A DNA stretch of 64,000 nt, from assembly GCF_007655135.1 (NCBI RefSeq), contig NC_045134.1, positions 2,810,982-2,874,981 of the forward strand. Direction: 5' to 3'. The translations under genes were made by a program, and so were the position numbers. The DNA comes from Punica granatum (Eukaryota; Streptophyta; Magnoliopsida; Myrtales; Lythraceae). The notes beneath the pieces are model-generated. The model had not been told where the DNA came from and ran no database searches. It saw only the letters and a program-made list of their open reading frames with translations. Shown piece by piece: positions 1-10,589 of this stretch (positions within the stretch are counted from its first letter, which is position 1; the number at the start of each line of letters is the position of its first letter).

Positions 1-599
1 CTGTCAATTGCATCTGTCTTAAATCTTTTGATAGCACGGTTTTCTTTCTATAATTTTAACACATGAAGCGGAAACGTATGTTTGGTTTTTCTTAGATTTT
101 GAAACCACCATTTGGTTGTCTAAACAAAAAGATAGCGAAAAGAACTGTCAAATTAATTCTTCATTAAAAATGAATTCCATGTATTATCTCGGAAATATCG
201 TATCAATCAGTCTCGACTCGAATGTCGATGCCAATGAATGAGGAAGAAAACCTGTAGCTCAAAGCAAATAGCTATCTCAAGGATAAGTCATGAGTAACTT
301 CCAGCTTACTATAAGGTTCATGCAACGATCAATATGGGCAAAGATCTCCCTCTCGAATTATTTTTTCTCCACATTGATCGTTCGGTTTTTGGGGAAAGAA
401 AGGGCCAAAGCTAAAATAGATTAAACGATACAAAGTCGTGGGGTAGCAACCCCAGAATGTCGCCTAACAACAACAGGCCAAGTCCGTTAGGAAGAATAAC
501 GAGAATCAAACGATTTATAGTGTCTTGCTCTTGTTTGGTGTGAATTTCATACGATCTGTTGGCTCCCATTTTAGCTAATTCTTATGGAAATATTCGTCC
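1..599. other. Intergenic, no gene seen
   Basis: I find no convincing coding exon, RNA gene or intact transposon here. The sequence is of mixed composition and leads into the promoter of the VAPYRIN-like gene. Confidence 0.5.
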
Positions 600-619
600 C
601 GTCTAACGAATATATTTCT

Positions 620-627
620 TATATAAA
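620..627 (+). promoter_or_regulatory. Probable TATA box of the VAPYRIN-like gene
   Basis: TATATAAA lies about 170 bases upstream of the chosen ATG at 800, which would leave a leader of roughly 140 bases. It was chosen for its consensus match and spacing; no transcript evidence is available. Confidence 0.45.
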
Positions 628-799
628 ACCAAAAATCCGACTTTGGAACTTTCCCCCCATATATGGAATGGAAGTAGGCTGTCCAATTCCAAGCCTTATC
701 ATCTCTCTGCCCAATAAGTTCCAAACTCTCTTCCTCCTCTATCATTTGCCAATAATTCTTCCTGATTCCTCTATCCCAATCCTCTTCATTTAGCTAGAG

Positions 800-2223
800 A
801 TGGAGGGGGAGAAGAGCAAGAAGAAGCTGGTGGAAGTCTCCCCGGAGTTGGAGGTCGTCATCGACTTCGTGCTTGCACAGAAGTGCCGGGCCAATGTCCG
901 CCTCCGCTCCATCTGCTCTACCTCTGCCGTGGCCTTCAAGGTCCAGACATCCTCCCCTGATAGGTTCCTCGTCAATCCTCCGAGCGGCGTCATTCCTCCT
1001 CTGTCCTCCGTGACTTTCCAAATCATCCTCAAGCCCCAGCCACAGCTCCCGCCAACTTATCCCCGGTCCCCCTCCGACCGATTTCTGATCCGCGTCGCGG
1101 TGTTTGGCCAGGCAGACTCGATAATGGCAGAATCAATAAACTCTTGGCTCTCCTCCCAGCCTCCGGGGACCACCCAGGTGACCGCCACATCCGAAGGCTC
1201 ATTTCCCCAGATGAACGTGTTTGAAATCCTACTTGTCTGTCCAGTTCTTTCATTGGTTCACTTTACTGATTTGGTCTAATAATGTTTCATCCGTTGCCTG
1301 CAGGACATCAAGCTCAAGGTCGCCTTCGCAGGGCCATTGCTTCTCCGCCATGCAGTCAGCTGCGGTGACACCAATGTTGTGAGGAAGCTGATCAAGCGGC
1401 GGAAAGCAATCCTCGCCGAACTATCCCCTGAGAAGGCAGAGTCACTCCTCCAAGCTGCAGCAGACTCGGACAACTCGATCAATATGATTAAGCTGCTGGT
1501 AGAGTTAGGGCTAGGATTTCGTCATATGGGTGCAGATGTAGGCCGGAACGATGATGATCCTGACCATTCAGCTGTTGATGTTGCTACTAGTAACAAGCTC
1601 CATGTAAGTTTATCTAAGAGGGAAACTAGCTATGATAGTAAAAGTTTTCAGGTCACATGTTCATCATCGAGCCATAGGACACCTGGAGATAAAGACTGAG
1701 ATTCTGATAAATGTAAAGATTCCGGAAAATTACATGATCAAGGTGCCATTACTTTGTCTAAATGAAATCAGTTATGCAGACAATCCAAGCGGACAAATCG
1801 GAGAGAGGGGAAGCTGTGCTGATGGCGGCGAGGCATGGCGACCTGAAGCAACTCGAGTCACTCCTGAGCAGAGGCATGATTACAACCTTCTCCGATCAGT
1901 ATGGGCTGACGGCCATCCACATTGCCGCCATCAAAGGCCAGAGGGAAGTGGTGGAGCTGCTGATAAGTCACGGCTTGGACTTGGAATGTCGCGACAACGA
2001 AGGCCATACACCACTGCACCTGGCGGTCGAGTCTGGCAGCATGAGCACGGTCGAGGCATTGATTGATCGCGGCGCAGATTGCAATGCTGCCACCGCGAAT
2101 GGTGTCACGCCACTCTACGTGGCGAAGGCCATGGGATATGAGGATATTGCGGGGAGGCTCGAGGAAAGTGGTGCCATCCATTCATTTCTTGCAGTCCCAT
2201 CTGAAAATCCGCGATCGAGTTAG
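800..2223 (+). CDS. VAPYRIN-like protein: MSP domain plus ankyrin repeats
   Basis: Three exons, 800-1216, 1304-1603 and 1780-2223, with phase-0 GT-AG introns, give 386 residues. Residues 1-130 resemble a major sperm protein (VAP-type) domain, with the pattern of basic and hydrophobic strands followed by NPPSGVIPPLSSVTFQI. Exon 2 is helical and ankyrin-like (LLLRHAVSCGDTNVVRKLI). Exon 3 holds clear ankyrin repeats (GLTAIHIAAIKGQREVVELL, then GHTPLHLAVESGSMSTVEAL). MSP-ankyrin fusions are the VAPYRIN family, known in legumes and petunia for intracellular accommodation of arbuscular mycorrhiza and rhizobia. Known VAPYRINs are about 530 residues, so this is a short member with fewer repeats. Its role is inferred only from architecture. 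The exon 2/3 junction is the least certain part; an extra small exon between 1604 and 1779 is possible. Confidence 0.75.
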
Positions 2224-2787
2224 AATACGAAAGAGACTACATAACTTGTAAAGCGCCATCTAATGGCTATAGCAATGATATAACATGCTCAATGACAAAA
2301 TTGGATTGGATTGTTACAGGTGAAATTTCCTCCAAAGAAGCAAAGGGAACAAAAACAAACCAAGCACCCGAAGCTTATGCATCAAGCATCTATGTATCTC
2401 GGTTAGCTTGGCTCTCACTCTCTCGCTCGAATACAGACTTTACCCGAACGGTAAATTAACTCAGAATATCATTATGTACTCTTATATATATGTTCGATGT
2501 ACTCGGGCAGATCATTCTGGGAGTATAACACACTATTTTTTACACGGGACTCAGGATTCCGATCATGTGGGGGGGCAAGAGACCCAAAAAACCGATATTT
2601 GAATTCCGAATATGGATCTTTTCCACCGAATCGAGACGTCTCCATAGACCTTATTCGGTAATAAGTAAATTTAGGAATGAAATGTAATAACGAGTCGACC
2701 AGACTAGTTTGGTCTGTGAAAATGTTTACATGTTTAACATATAAGTCCAACTGAACAGAGTCTTCACCAACAATACTATTCCCAAAA
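2224..2787. other. Intergenic between two co-oriented genes
   Basis: About 560 bases holding the 3' trailer of the VAPYRIN-like gene and the promoter of the PNGase A gene. Open frames on the minus strand here are low-quality and run into the PNGase A gene, so they were discounted. Confidence 0.5.
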
Positions 2788-4602
2788 ATGGCCGCTTTGA
2801 TCTTCTTCCTTTTGCTCTCGACTGCCGGAGTTTCGCTCTCCGTCTCTTCCTCACCAGCTTCAAACCCCGGCCGCTTCCTCAAATCCCGGTCTCTCCTCCG
2901 CCCCTCCGCCGCCCCTCAGCAGTACTTCGAGCTTGACCGCCCCGTGCCGTTCAACGTTATCCGCCCATCATGCGCCCGCCGTATCTTACGCCACTCCTTC
3001 GCCAACACCATCAACTCCCCGCCCTACACCACCCCTTACTTCCCGCCGCGCAACTCCTCCAAGTGCGCCGCCCCCTGGTCCCGCGCCATCCTCGAGATAT
3101 CCGCCTCCTGCCGTGGCAATCAGTATGACCGCATCTCGGCCCTCTGGCTCGGCGGGGCCGAGCTGATTCGAACAAGCACCGCCGAGCCGACCGCCGACGG
3201 GGTCGTCTGGCGGGTCCGTAAGGACGTGAGCCGGTACTCCTCCCTCCTCTCCCAGCACGGTCTCAACGTCACGATGATGCTCGAGAACATTGTTAACGAC
3301 GAGTACACCGGCGTTTACCACGTTAAGGCCACCATCTTCTTCTACAAGGGGACGGACATTAATGCTCCGATAGGCCTCCCAGATCAAAAGATCAACCAGA
3401 AATTAGCTTCGGGGAATTTGGAGTTGGGGCATGGCAACGACAATACTTTGGGGCTAGGAGCTTGGGATTTCTATGGGCCTCCGGCAGATTTGATAATCCC
3501 GATCGCGAGCAGCGGGAATAAGGGGTTCTGGTACCGAATTGAGAGCGAATCGGATACTCATTCGATGCAAATCAGTATTCCGAGGAACACGAAAAGGGCA
3601 GTTCTGGAGTTGTATGTCTCGTATCATGGGAACGACGAGTTCTGGTACTCGAACCCGCCCAACTCGTACATTAGAACAAACAACTTGACCACTGGAAGAG
3701 GGAATGGGGCATACAGGGAGGTCTTCATCGCGATCGATGGGCGGTTCGTGGGGTCGGAGGTCCCGTTCCCGGTGGTGTTTACTGGGGGGGTCAATCCCCT
3801 ATTTTGGGAGCCTGTGGTGGCAATCGGAGCGTTCAATCTTCCGTCATATGATATCGACCTCACCCCGATGTTAGGATTTCTTCTGGATGGGAAACAGCAT
3901 GAGTTTTCAATCGGGGTCACCCACGGCATCTCATACTGGCTCGTGGACGCAAACTTGCACCTGTGGGTTGATCCATATGCGAAAATAGTCGTGGCAAAGC
4001 CGGTTCTCTATGATGTTCCAGCTCTCAGTGTCGTGCGTAGCTCGCAATTTAAGCAGTTAGATGGGCTGTTTATGGTCGAGGCAAAGAGGAAGGTTCGGGT
4101 TGCCGGGTGGATAATATCTGATGCAGGGAACTTAACCGTGATGATCGTGAACAAGTACAGTCTCAGGAGCTCGATACAGTTCCAAGCAAGCGGGACTTAC
4201 AAGCTCGTGAAGCAAAAAATCAAAGCAAAGAGAGAAACTAGGATCGTGAACGGGTGTGGTGCCATCGTTGCCCGATCAGTCTTCAAGGGGAAGTACCCTC
4301 TGAGTGTGATCACGAAGAGCCTTCCAGGATTGGAGCAGGACACTAACATGCTCATTACAAACGTTTCCCATGCCCAGGACGAAAAGTTCTCCAGCGGAGA
4401 ATTCTCGTACTCGGTCCGCAACGGACAGGATTCAGATGGATGGATGTTGGTGAAGGATCACGAGGTTCTTAAGGGCAGAGCAAACACAACGCAGATCTAT
4501 AGCTATCGGGATTCGATGTTTTGTTACTTCCGGAGTGTTGCCGCCAGTGACGGAATTCTCGTTGGGGACTATTCGACATTCTTGTGCCCTTCCTCCTCCT
4601 GA
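2788..4602 (+). CDS. Peptide-N4-(N-acetyl-beta-glucosaminyl)asparagine amidase A (PNGase A)
   Basis: A single uninterrupted 604-codon frame. Residues 1-22 form a signal peptide (MAALIFFLLLSTAGVSLSVS). The body matches the plant PNGase A family over its full usual length: FELDRPVPFNVI near the start, SKCAAPWSRAILEISASC in the N-terminal lobe, and NPLFWEPVVAIGAFNLPSYD in the middle. Several N-x-S/T sites (for example NVTMM, NLTT) suit a secreted glycoprotein. The enzyme hydrolyses the bond between asparagine and the innermost GlcNAc of N-glycans, including core alpha-1,3-fucosylated ones, in acidic compartments or the apoplast, and releases free N-glycans. The intronless structure and the eIF2-alpha gene convergent on its 3' side match what I recall of Arabidopsis At5g05480/At5g05470. 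No frameshift or missing block is evident. Confidence 0.92.
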   Translation: MAALIFFLLLSTAGVSLSVSSSPASNPGRFLKSRSLLRPSAAPQQYFELDRPVPFNVIRPSCARRILRHSFANTINSPPYTTPYFPPRNSSKCAAPWSRAILEISASCRGNQYDRISALWLGGAELIRTSTAEPTADGVVWRVRKDVSRYSSLLSQHGLNVTMMLENIVNDEYTGVYHVKATIFFYKGTDINAPIGLPDQKINQKLASGNLELGHGNDNTLGLGAWDFYGPPADLIIPIASSGNKGFWYRIESESDTHSMQISIPRNTKRAVLELYVSYHGNDEFWYSNPPNSYIRTNNLTTGRGNGAYREVFIAIDGRFVGSEVPFPVVFTGGVNPLFWEPVVAIGAFNLPSYDIDLTPMLGFLLDGKQHEFSIGVTHGISYWLVDANLHLWVDPYAKIVVAKPVLYDVPALSVVRSSQFKQLDGLFMVEAKRKVRVAGWIISDAGNLTVMIVNKYSLRSSIQFQASGTYKLVKQKIKAKRETRIVNGCGAIVARSVFKGKYPLSVITKSLPGLEQDTNMLITNVSHAQDEKFSSGEFSYSVRNGQDSDGWMLVKDHEVLKGRANTTQIYSYRDSMFCYFRSVAASDGILVGDYSTFLCPSSS

Positions 4603-4904
4603 TTCAGCCTTGTTAGTGACCTGTTTCCACGTAGATTTGAATATCGTTTTGTCTGTGATATGTGCTCCGGTGCAATTGTAATCAGCTGTAAAATAAGCGT
4701 CTTGTACATAGATTCAGATTCCGTAACGTTTGCGTTTCACTATATGTTCGATTTATCTAACAGCGTATGAAACTGAGAGAGAGAGCACAGGTTTGTGAAT
4801 TTCATCCAATTAGTTGAATGCTCAATGAGTGTGATTGTAAATTGTAAGCAGGCAAACACAGGCCGACAGCCAAAAGAATGACGCAGAAATTCCAGAAATT
4901 GGAA

Positions 4905-5080
4905 ACCGGACCTATTTGGTTTCATGATCAGATTTTAGAATCATGATTTTGATTTTAACTCTACTCACTACACAACAAAAACACACGTTTTCCAAGTCAA
5001 ATTTATAATAGCATCTCATTTGTCTTTTTCCATAATCAAAATCAAAATTACTTTAACTCTGAAACCAAACGCCCCTTAAA
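4905..5080. mobile_element. Short MITE of the recurring GTTTGGTTTC-ended family
   Basis: The left end reads TTTGGTTTCATGATCAG and the right end CTCTGAAACCAAACGCC, which are imperfect inverted repeats. Internal sequence such as GATTTTGATTTTAACTC recurs at 5.5-6.0, 11.7, 20.0, 20.4, 32.0 and 63.6 kb. It lies between the 3' ends of the convergent PNGase A and eIF2-alpha genes. The exact ends are uncertain. Confidence 0.6.
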
Positions 5081-5168
5081 AACGTGAAAGAACGTAGTTT
5101 CAGAAGTAAAGATCCTAGACTCACCGAAATGCCCTACGAATCAATGTCTCCTTGACCTATATCTATCC

Positions 5169-8100
5169 TCATTCTGTTATCCCAGAGCCGGCATTTTCCA
5201 AATCGACATCTCCCATGCCTGTATCTTCCTCTTCTTCCTCACTGTCTTCGTCTCCGCTGACCTCCTCATTCTCCCTCCCAAGCTTCGCCATGTGCTCCGC
5301 CAGTAGTTTGTCGTCTCTCTCACTCACCTAAAGAGATACAGGAAAAACATATCAGAACCTTCAAGGGGACAGGCTTCAATGACAAGATATAGAAAGGATA
5401 CAAATATGGTGCTCATTCTATTCTCTCTATTGCTCCGAAAGTTCGTTTGTTGTGTTTCTTACAGGAACTTAGTGCTAGGACACACAGTCCGTTTGATTTC
5501 GCAATCTGATTTTAAGATTTTAACTCAAACTTTAACTCTACTCACTACACAACAAAAATCAACAACATAATTATGACTTTTCTCATTTTCTTCAATTTTT
5601 TTAACCATTCAATTCAATTTTTAATACTAAATTATCTTAACTATTTATTACCTTTTTGCACAATTCAACAACACAGGCATTACTTTCTCTCAACTGTGTG
5701 TTTGATTTTAGAGTTAAGTTGAGTTGAGTTTTGATTTTAATTAGTTTGTAATGATTGTGTTATTGAGTTATAAGAAAAAAAATGTGAAAAAGTAATTAAT
5801 AGTTGAGAGAAAGTAATTATTGTGTTGTTGAATTGTGAAAAAAGTAATAAATAATTGAGAGAATTTAGTATTAAAAATTGAATTGAATGGTTAAAAAAAA
5901 TTGAAGAAAATGAGAAAAGTCATAATTATATTATTGATTTTTATTGTGTAATGAGTAGAGTTAAAGTTAGAGTTAAAATTTTAAAAATATAGCCCACAAA
6001 CCAAACAGAGTGTTGCTGCTTGGGGTGCTGCTTTTACAAAAAGTTTCCCCTTGTGTTGTGCAATTGCTGAGGTAGATGTAGCCCTTCTCCTTGTCGACCC
6101 TGAGGACAATGATCGGCTCGGTACGGCCCACCTTGATGAGGCTGCTGACGGACCTGATGCAGCGGCGGGAGAGCTCAGAGAAGAGGATCATGCCCTTGAT
6201 GTTGTATACTCGAGCAGCGAGACGTACGCGCCCATGTCCGCGATGTTCTTCACCCATATCATCACCGCCATGTCAACCTTCGGGTACCTCGTCTCGTACA
6301 TTCTGCATTCAAGATTAGGACTGTGACCCACCATTGAAGCTGTCTTCGTCTCCGCTGACCTCCTCATTCTCCCTCCCAAGTCCCAAGCTTGGCCATGTGC
6401 TCTGCCAGTAGTTTGTCGTCTCTCTCACTCACCTAAAGAGATAGAGGAAAAACATATCAGAACCTTCAAGGGGACAAGCTTCAATGACAAGATATAGAGA
6501 GGATACAAGTATGGCGTTCGTTCTATTCTCTCTATTGCTCCGAAAGTTCGTTTGTTGTGTTTCTTACAGGAACTTAGTGCTAGGACACTTACTGCTCGGG
6601 GTGCCTCTTTTATAACAAGTTTCCCCTTGTGTTGTTCAATTGCTGCGGTGCAGGCCTCAATTGCTTTGTTTACGACTGCTAAGCCTTGCTCCTGCAGGAC
6701 ACAGAATAAACAGCAGCAAGGAAACGTTCAACTGAAACTCTAAGGCGGAATTTCCTGAGATTGCTAACTCTCAAACACAAGAGAATCCATTTTCTGAGTC
6801 TTGCAAGTACGGTCAGGGACTGCTGTAAAGTACTACCACTCAACATGAAAAAGGGAAGTTCTACTTAATCGTTCACATTATCACAGAAATTTCCTCCAAA
6901 ATAAGAGAGGCACTTCAAGAGAGTATATATATGAGAAAAGAAACCAAAAGCAGAATTCGATCTTCCCGACCTTGTCAGGAGTCTGTGTGGTAAGGACATA
7001 GAGGGGAGGGGCGACAAGTTTAATCTTGACCAGACAATTGTCGTTTCCAGCAGCTTCAGCTTTTCTCATTGCATCCTGCAGAAGCAATGGTTCAGCATAC
7101 ATTAGATCTTATCAATAACTGCTTAATGAATGAAATAAATTACATGAGACTAGCCTTAATGTGGAGAACGCCATCAAACTGGAAACACTTCATTTCGATG
7201 TCAGCCCGAATCTTCAGTTGCAGTGGGGTCATCCCTCTCTTGATATTCTTTATCAGAGCTTCTTTCGCTTCCTCAGTAACAGCCGGAACCACCTTAGTCA
7301 CCTAGAAGCATGGATCGAACTATCGCTACAGGTTTAGAAATCTACTTTAACATTGCATAAGACGATCAGCACAAGAAAAAGGAAAGGCATTACCACTTGC
7401 CCATCAGGGCCGATTTCCTTGACCTCTTTGGTCAGTGAACTCAGGACAGAGTCGGGATCCGTCAGAATTAGCATAAATGCCTACAATTGGAAAACAGGCT
7501 CAAGATAACAAAAAGCAAACTAGAATCAAACGACACATCGAGGAAACGGGCTACAGAAAATCTTACCTCAAAGGCATGTCCATATTTCCGGTAGAGAGCC
7601 CACCCGATGTGAATATAGAGCTCCTGCAATGTCATGCAGGAATGGATCATTAAACAACGACCAACTTTCAGACAACAAAAAGAACTCGAACTCCATGGAC
7701 ATGAGAACCCGACCCCGAGAATGGAAAACTACGCAGTGATATGATAAATTAACCGACTTTCATACTCAAACAAGCAAATTTCATATCAAATTTCAACAGC
7801 TGAGCGCGGCTTCAGACAGCACTAATGAATCCAAAGCTTCCGGAGCATTTGAATGAATCAAAACATATCTGTCACCTCCAAGTCAATGCTGAGGGTCTCG
7901 GCAACACGGCGCATGATGGAGTGGACGAGCTTGCTCTTATTGTACCTCTCCTCGCAGGCCTTTTTTTTCGTCCTCAGCTTGCGCTTGCTGAGGTAGATGT
8001 AGCCCTTCTCCTTGTCGACCCTGAGGACCTTGACCGGCTCGGAACGGCCCACCTTGATGAGGCTGCTGACGGACCCGGTGCGGCGGCGGGAGAGCTCGGA

Positions 8101-8256
8101 GAAGAGGATCATGCCCTCGATGTTGTTATACTCGAGCAGCGAGACGTACACGCCCATGTCCACGATGTTCTTCACCTGTATCATCACCGCCATGTGAACC
8201 TCCGGGTACCTCGCCTCGTACATTCTGCATTTGAGATTAGGACCGTCACCCGCCAT
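5169..8256 (-). CDS. Eukaryotic translation initiation factor 2 subunit alpha (eIF2-alpha)
   Basis: Seven exons, 8256-7876, 7623-7567, 7480-7394, 7301-7155, 7075-6971, 6691-6593 and a distal last exon 5327-5169, give 344 residues, the family's usual length. An S1-type RNA-binding domain is at about 14-87. The regulatory serine in LFSELSRRR is S56, equivalent to animal/yeast Ser51, the GCN2 target. The C-terminus is acidic ([14 protein letters not shown]). The protein is part of the eIF2 GTP/Met-tRNAi ternary complex in the cytosol. Oddities: (1) the donor after HIK at 7154 is GC, not GT; (2) residues 60-61 are TG where relatives, and the pseudo-copy next door, have IR; (3) a truncated, frameshifted copy of the last exon lies nearer (6432-6364), so a normal C-terminus requires splicing over it to 5327. 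Exons 1-6 are confident. Which last exon is used cannot be decided from sequence. Confidence 0.85.
5487..6008. mobile_element. Palindromic MITE (possibly two nested elements) inside the eIF2-alpha locus
   Basis: The left arm starts CCGTTTGATTTCGCAATC and the right end reads CACAAACCAAACAGAG. The block at 5580-5690 (TCAATTTTTAATACTAAA) reappears inverted at 5815-5935, so the whole is a roughly 520-base hairpin. Comparison with the paralogous intron near 6590 shows it inserted just after GTGCTAGGACAC, at the boundary between intron 6 and the exon-6 remnant of the pseudo-copy. Confidence 0.7.
6009..6334 (-). pseudogene. Chimeric eIF2-alpha pseudogene (exon 1 fused to exon 6)
   Basis: Reading the minus strand from the ATG at 6334, it encodes an eIF2-alpha N-terminus ([20 protein letters not shown]), suffers a small deletion and frameshift just after SLLEY, then resumes [18 protein letters not shown] through GYIYLS. 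There it jumps directly into sequence from exon 6 (TTGCACAACACAAGGGG), losing exons 2-5 and their introns. The join lies in CAGCAA, a six-base string shared by both parents. It cannot encode a working factor, but it keeps the IRS form of the Ser51 neighbourhood. Confidence 0.85.
6345..6432 (-). pseudogene. Truncated proximal copy of the last eIF2-alpha exon
   Basis: It keeps the acceptor at 6433-6434 and encodes [17 protein letters not shown] like the distal exon. A tandem duplication of TCCCAAG (7 bases) then shifts the frame to a stop at 6366-6364. Beyond GACGAAGACAG it is cut and joined to the leader of the chimeric pseudogene. If used, the protein would lose the acidic tail. Confidence 0.85.
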
Positions 8257-9697
8257 TGAAGCTGCTGCCGGTTCTCTGTTTCTCCGTTCGAAGTTTTGCG
8301 GAATTCGTGGGGTTTTGGTCGACTCTGTAATCCTCTCTACAGTGACAGCGTCTCGTCGGGAAGATGCTGAAGGAGTAGGAGTAGAGGAGAGCCTTGTTTG
8401 GTTTTTAAATAACAAATTTTACTATATCTAACTCCATACTATTTTTTCCCGAATTCAACTTTTATTACCGTTTATCTTTTTCTCAATTTTATAATAATTT
8501 TTTACTCATATTTTCATATTATATATATATATTTATCACATATCCATAAATTTATCGGCCCTTACAATTATTACATAGAATTATCCAACTCGAAAATTAA
8601 AGACAAGTGAACAGATTATTGCCTTCAACCCTCATAAACAACTTCTTGGAGAAGTTCTTCGATGGACACTACTTCTTGAAGAAGTATTCACAGCTTTACA
8701 TGGTCCAAAAAAAGAGAAATTTTCGGCGAAAAGATTCAATCAATCATCGTACCATGTTTGCTTTTGAATCCGCGAAGGTTCATCATTAACTTTTGAAAGA
8801 GATAAATGTAAATTTTTTTTTCTTTACTTTTGTTCCAAAGTTACTTTAAATTTAATTTTATCTTATCTTTCTTTTTAATATAAGATGCATAAAATAAATA
8901 AAATTAAATTAAGAAAGCCACTTTCAATTCGAAGTAGTGAGAGGAGCCGCATGTGTGTGTGTTTTATGTTGCTCCTTTTGTTTTGATAAATAACAATCTA
9001 TTAGTTTTTTAAGCTCCTCAACACCCGCTTGAAATGTAAGTGGCAAAGGATCCGGTCGCTTCCGTAGAGGTTTTCCGACAATGAGATAACTTCTTTCTAG
9101 CAAACAATTTATTTAAAAGAGTACTCAATAATTTATATAAAAGAGGACTCAAATATTCTTCTTATATTTGGTTAGGGTTCTTGAGCATTCACTTAAACTT
9201 TTATTAGGGGTTTTGTTGTGATATCAATCATTTATGAGTATTAATTATTCTTTTATATTTTTCTCAAAATAATTACTACTTTGTAGAATTATTGAATTGT
9301 TATATAATTTAGCATTGAGAATTCAAAAAAACTTTTTGTTAAATTCAAAATTATTTCACAAATATTTATTTTGCTCTAGACGTATGTATCTAAGTAATAA
9401 ATATTTGATACTTATGAAGTTGATGATATACAAATCCCTAATATTCATTATCCAATAGATATATGATGAATACATATGAATATTATCTCTTATACTTTTA
9501 CCATTTATAATTTACAAACCATATATATTCGACGTCGATTATAACATGTTCTGATTAGGTCTTATTAATGATAACTATTGAAAATTACGAATTTTTCTAT
9601 GATAATTATTTTTCAGTTAATATATGTCCTTAGGTTGTGTGTTTCCTCACAAACAAGTTTAACTATGTCAATGTAATTACTATATCAATAAAATCAA
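8257..9697. other. eIF2-alpha leader/promoter, then AT-rich intergenic sequence
   Basis: About the first 150 bases upstream of 8256 are GC-richer and probably hold the leader and promoter. The remainder is AT-rich with no convincing gene or recognisable intact repeat. Confidence 0.5.
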
Positions 9698-10430
9698 AGG
9701 AAAAGCACAAAAACCCTGGTGGTTTGAGCTGTGGACAAATTGGACTATATTATTTTTTTAGGGACAACTAACACCCTGCGATTTATTTCGTGAGACATAA
9801 GGGACATCAATGTTAGTTTTTCATCATTTTTGTTCTCAAACTTTACCTTTTGCCATTATCACCTCAAACTTTCAACTTTTTTGCAATTTGATCTTAAAAT
9901 TTGAGAAGGAAAAAAAAGAAGAGGAAAGGGGTTGGGGCCACCGGTTGGCGACCCCGACCCCACCACGGAGGTCTCCTGCACCCACAGAGGATGTCGATGA
10001 ATATGGAGGTGGGGTCGGGAGTGTCGATTGGCAACCCTAGTCCCCGAATCGACTGGGATCTCGAGTTTAAGATCACAATCAATTCGAGGGCTGGGGCCAC
10101 CAATTGGCATCCCAACCCCACCCTCGAGGTTTTCAGCATCATTTTGTGGGTGTCGATGACTTAGGTGGTGGGGTTGGGGTCGCCAACCAACTGTCCCAGC
10201 CCTTCCCTTTTTTTTCTTTGAATTTTAGGATCAAATTGTAAAAAGTTAAAATTTTGCGGATAATAATGGTAAAAAGAAAAGTTTGAGGACCAAAAGTGAA
10301 GAAAAAATTAATAGCGAGGTCCCTTATGTCTCACGAAGTAAACCACAATGTGTTTATTGTCTCTCGAAAAATCGCATGATTTAATTTGTCCTAAACTCAA
10401 ATCACAATATGGTTTTTATACTTTTTCCCT
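9698..10430. mobile_element. Foldback element with GC-rich core
   Basis: The left arm (GTGGTTTGAGCTGTGGACAA, later TTCGTGAGACATAAGGGAC) is matched by the right arm read in reverse (GTGATTTGAGTTTAGGACAA, then TTCGTGAGACATAAGGGAC). The arms are about 200 bases. The core at 9935-10200 is GC-rich with repeated GGTTGGCGACCCC-like and TGGGGCCACCAATTGGC-like blocks, giving spurious open frames on both strands. It is a non-autonomous DNA transposon; superfamily not assigned. Confidence 0.7.
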
Positions 10431-10589
10431 ATATTCAATATATCAATATCTATATCTATGATTCTATATATACATCTATATGAAAGCAAGGACACGGTAG
10501 AACGCTCGGTTTCCAAATGGATTTCTCTCGATTTTTTTAGTTTTTTTAATTTTCTTAAAAAAACTAAATGGCTTGTAATTGTCGCATTT

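Noticed and set aside
2472..2882. 136-codon minus-strand frame upstream of PNGase A
   Set aside because: It overlaps the PNGase A start and its promoter in antisense and shows no protein-like conservation.
9859..10164. Overlapping open frames on both strands in a GC-rich patch
   Set aside because: They come from the repeat-structured core of the foldback element and match no protein family.
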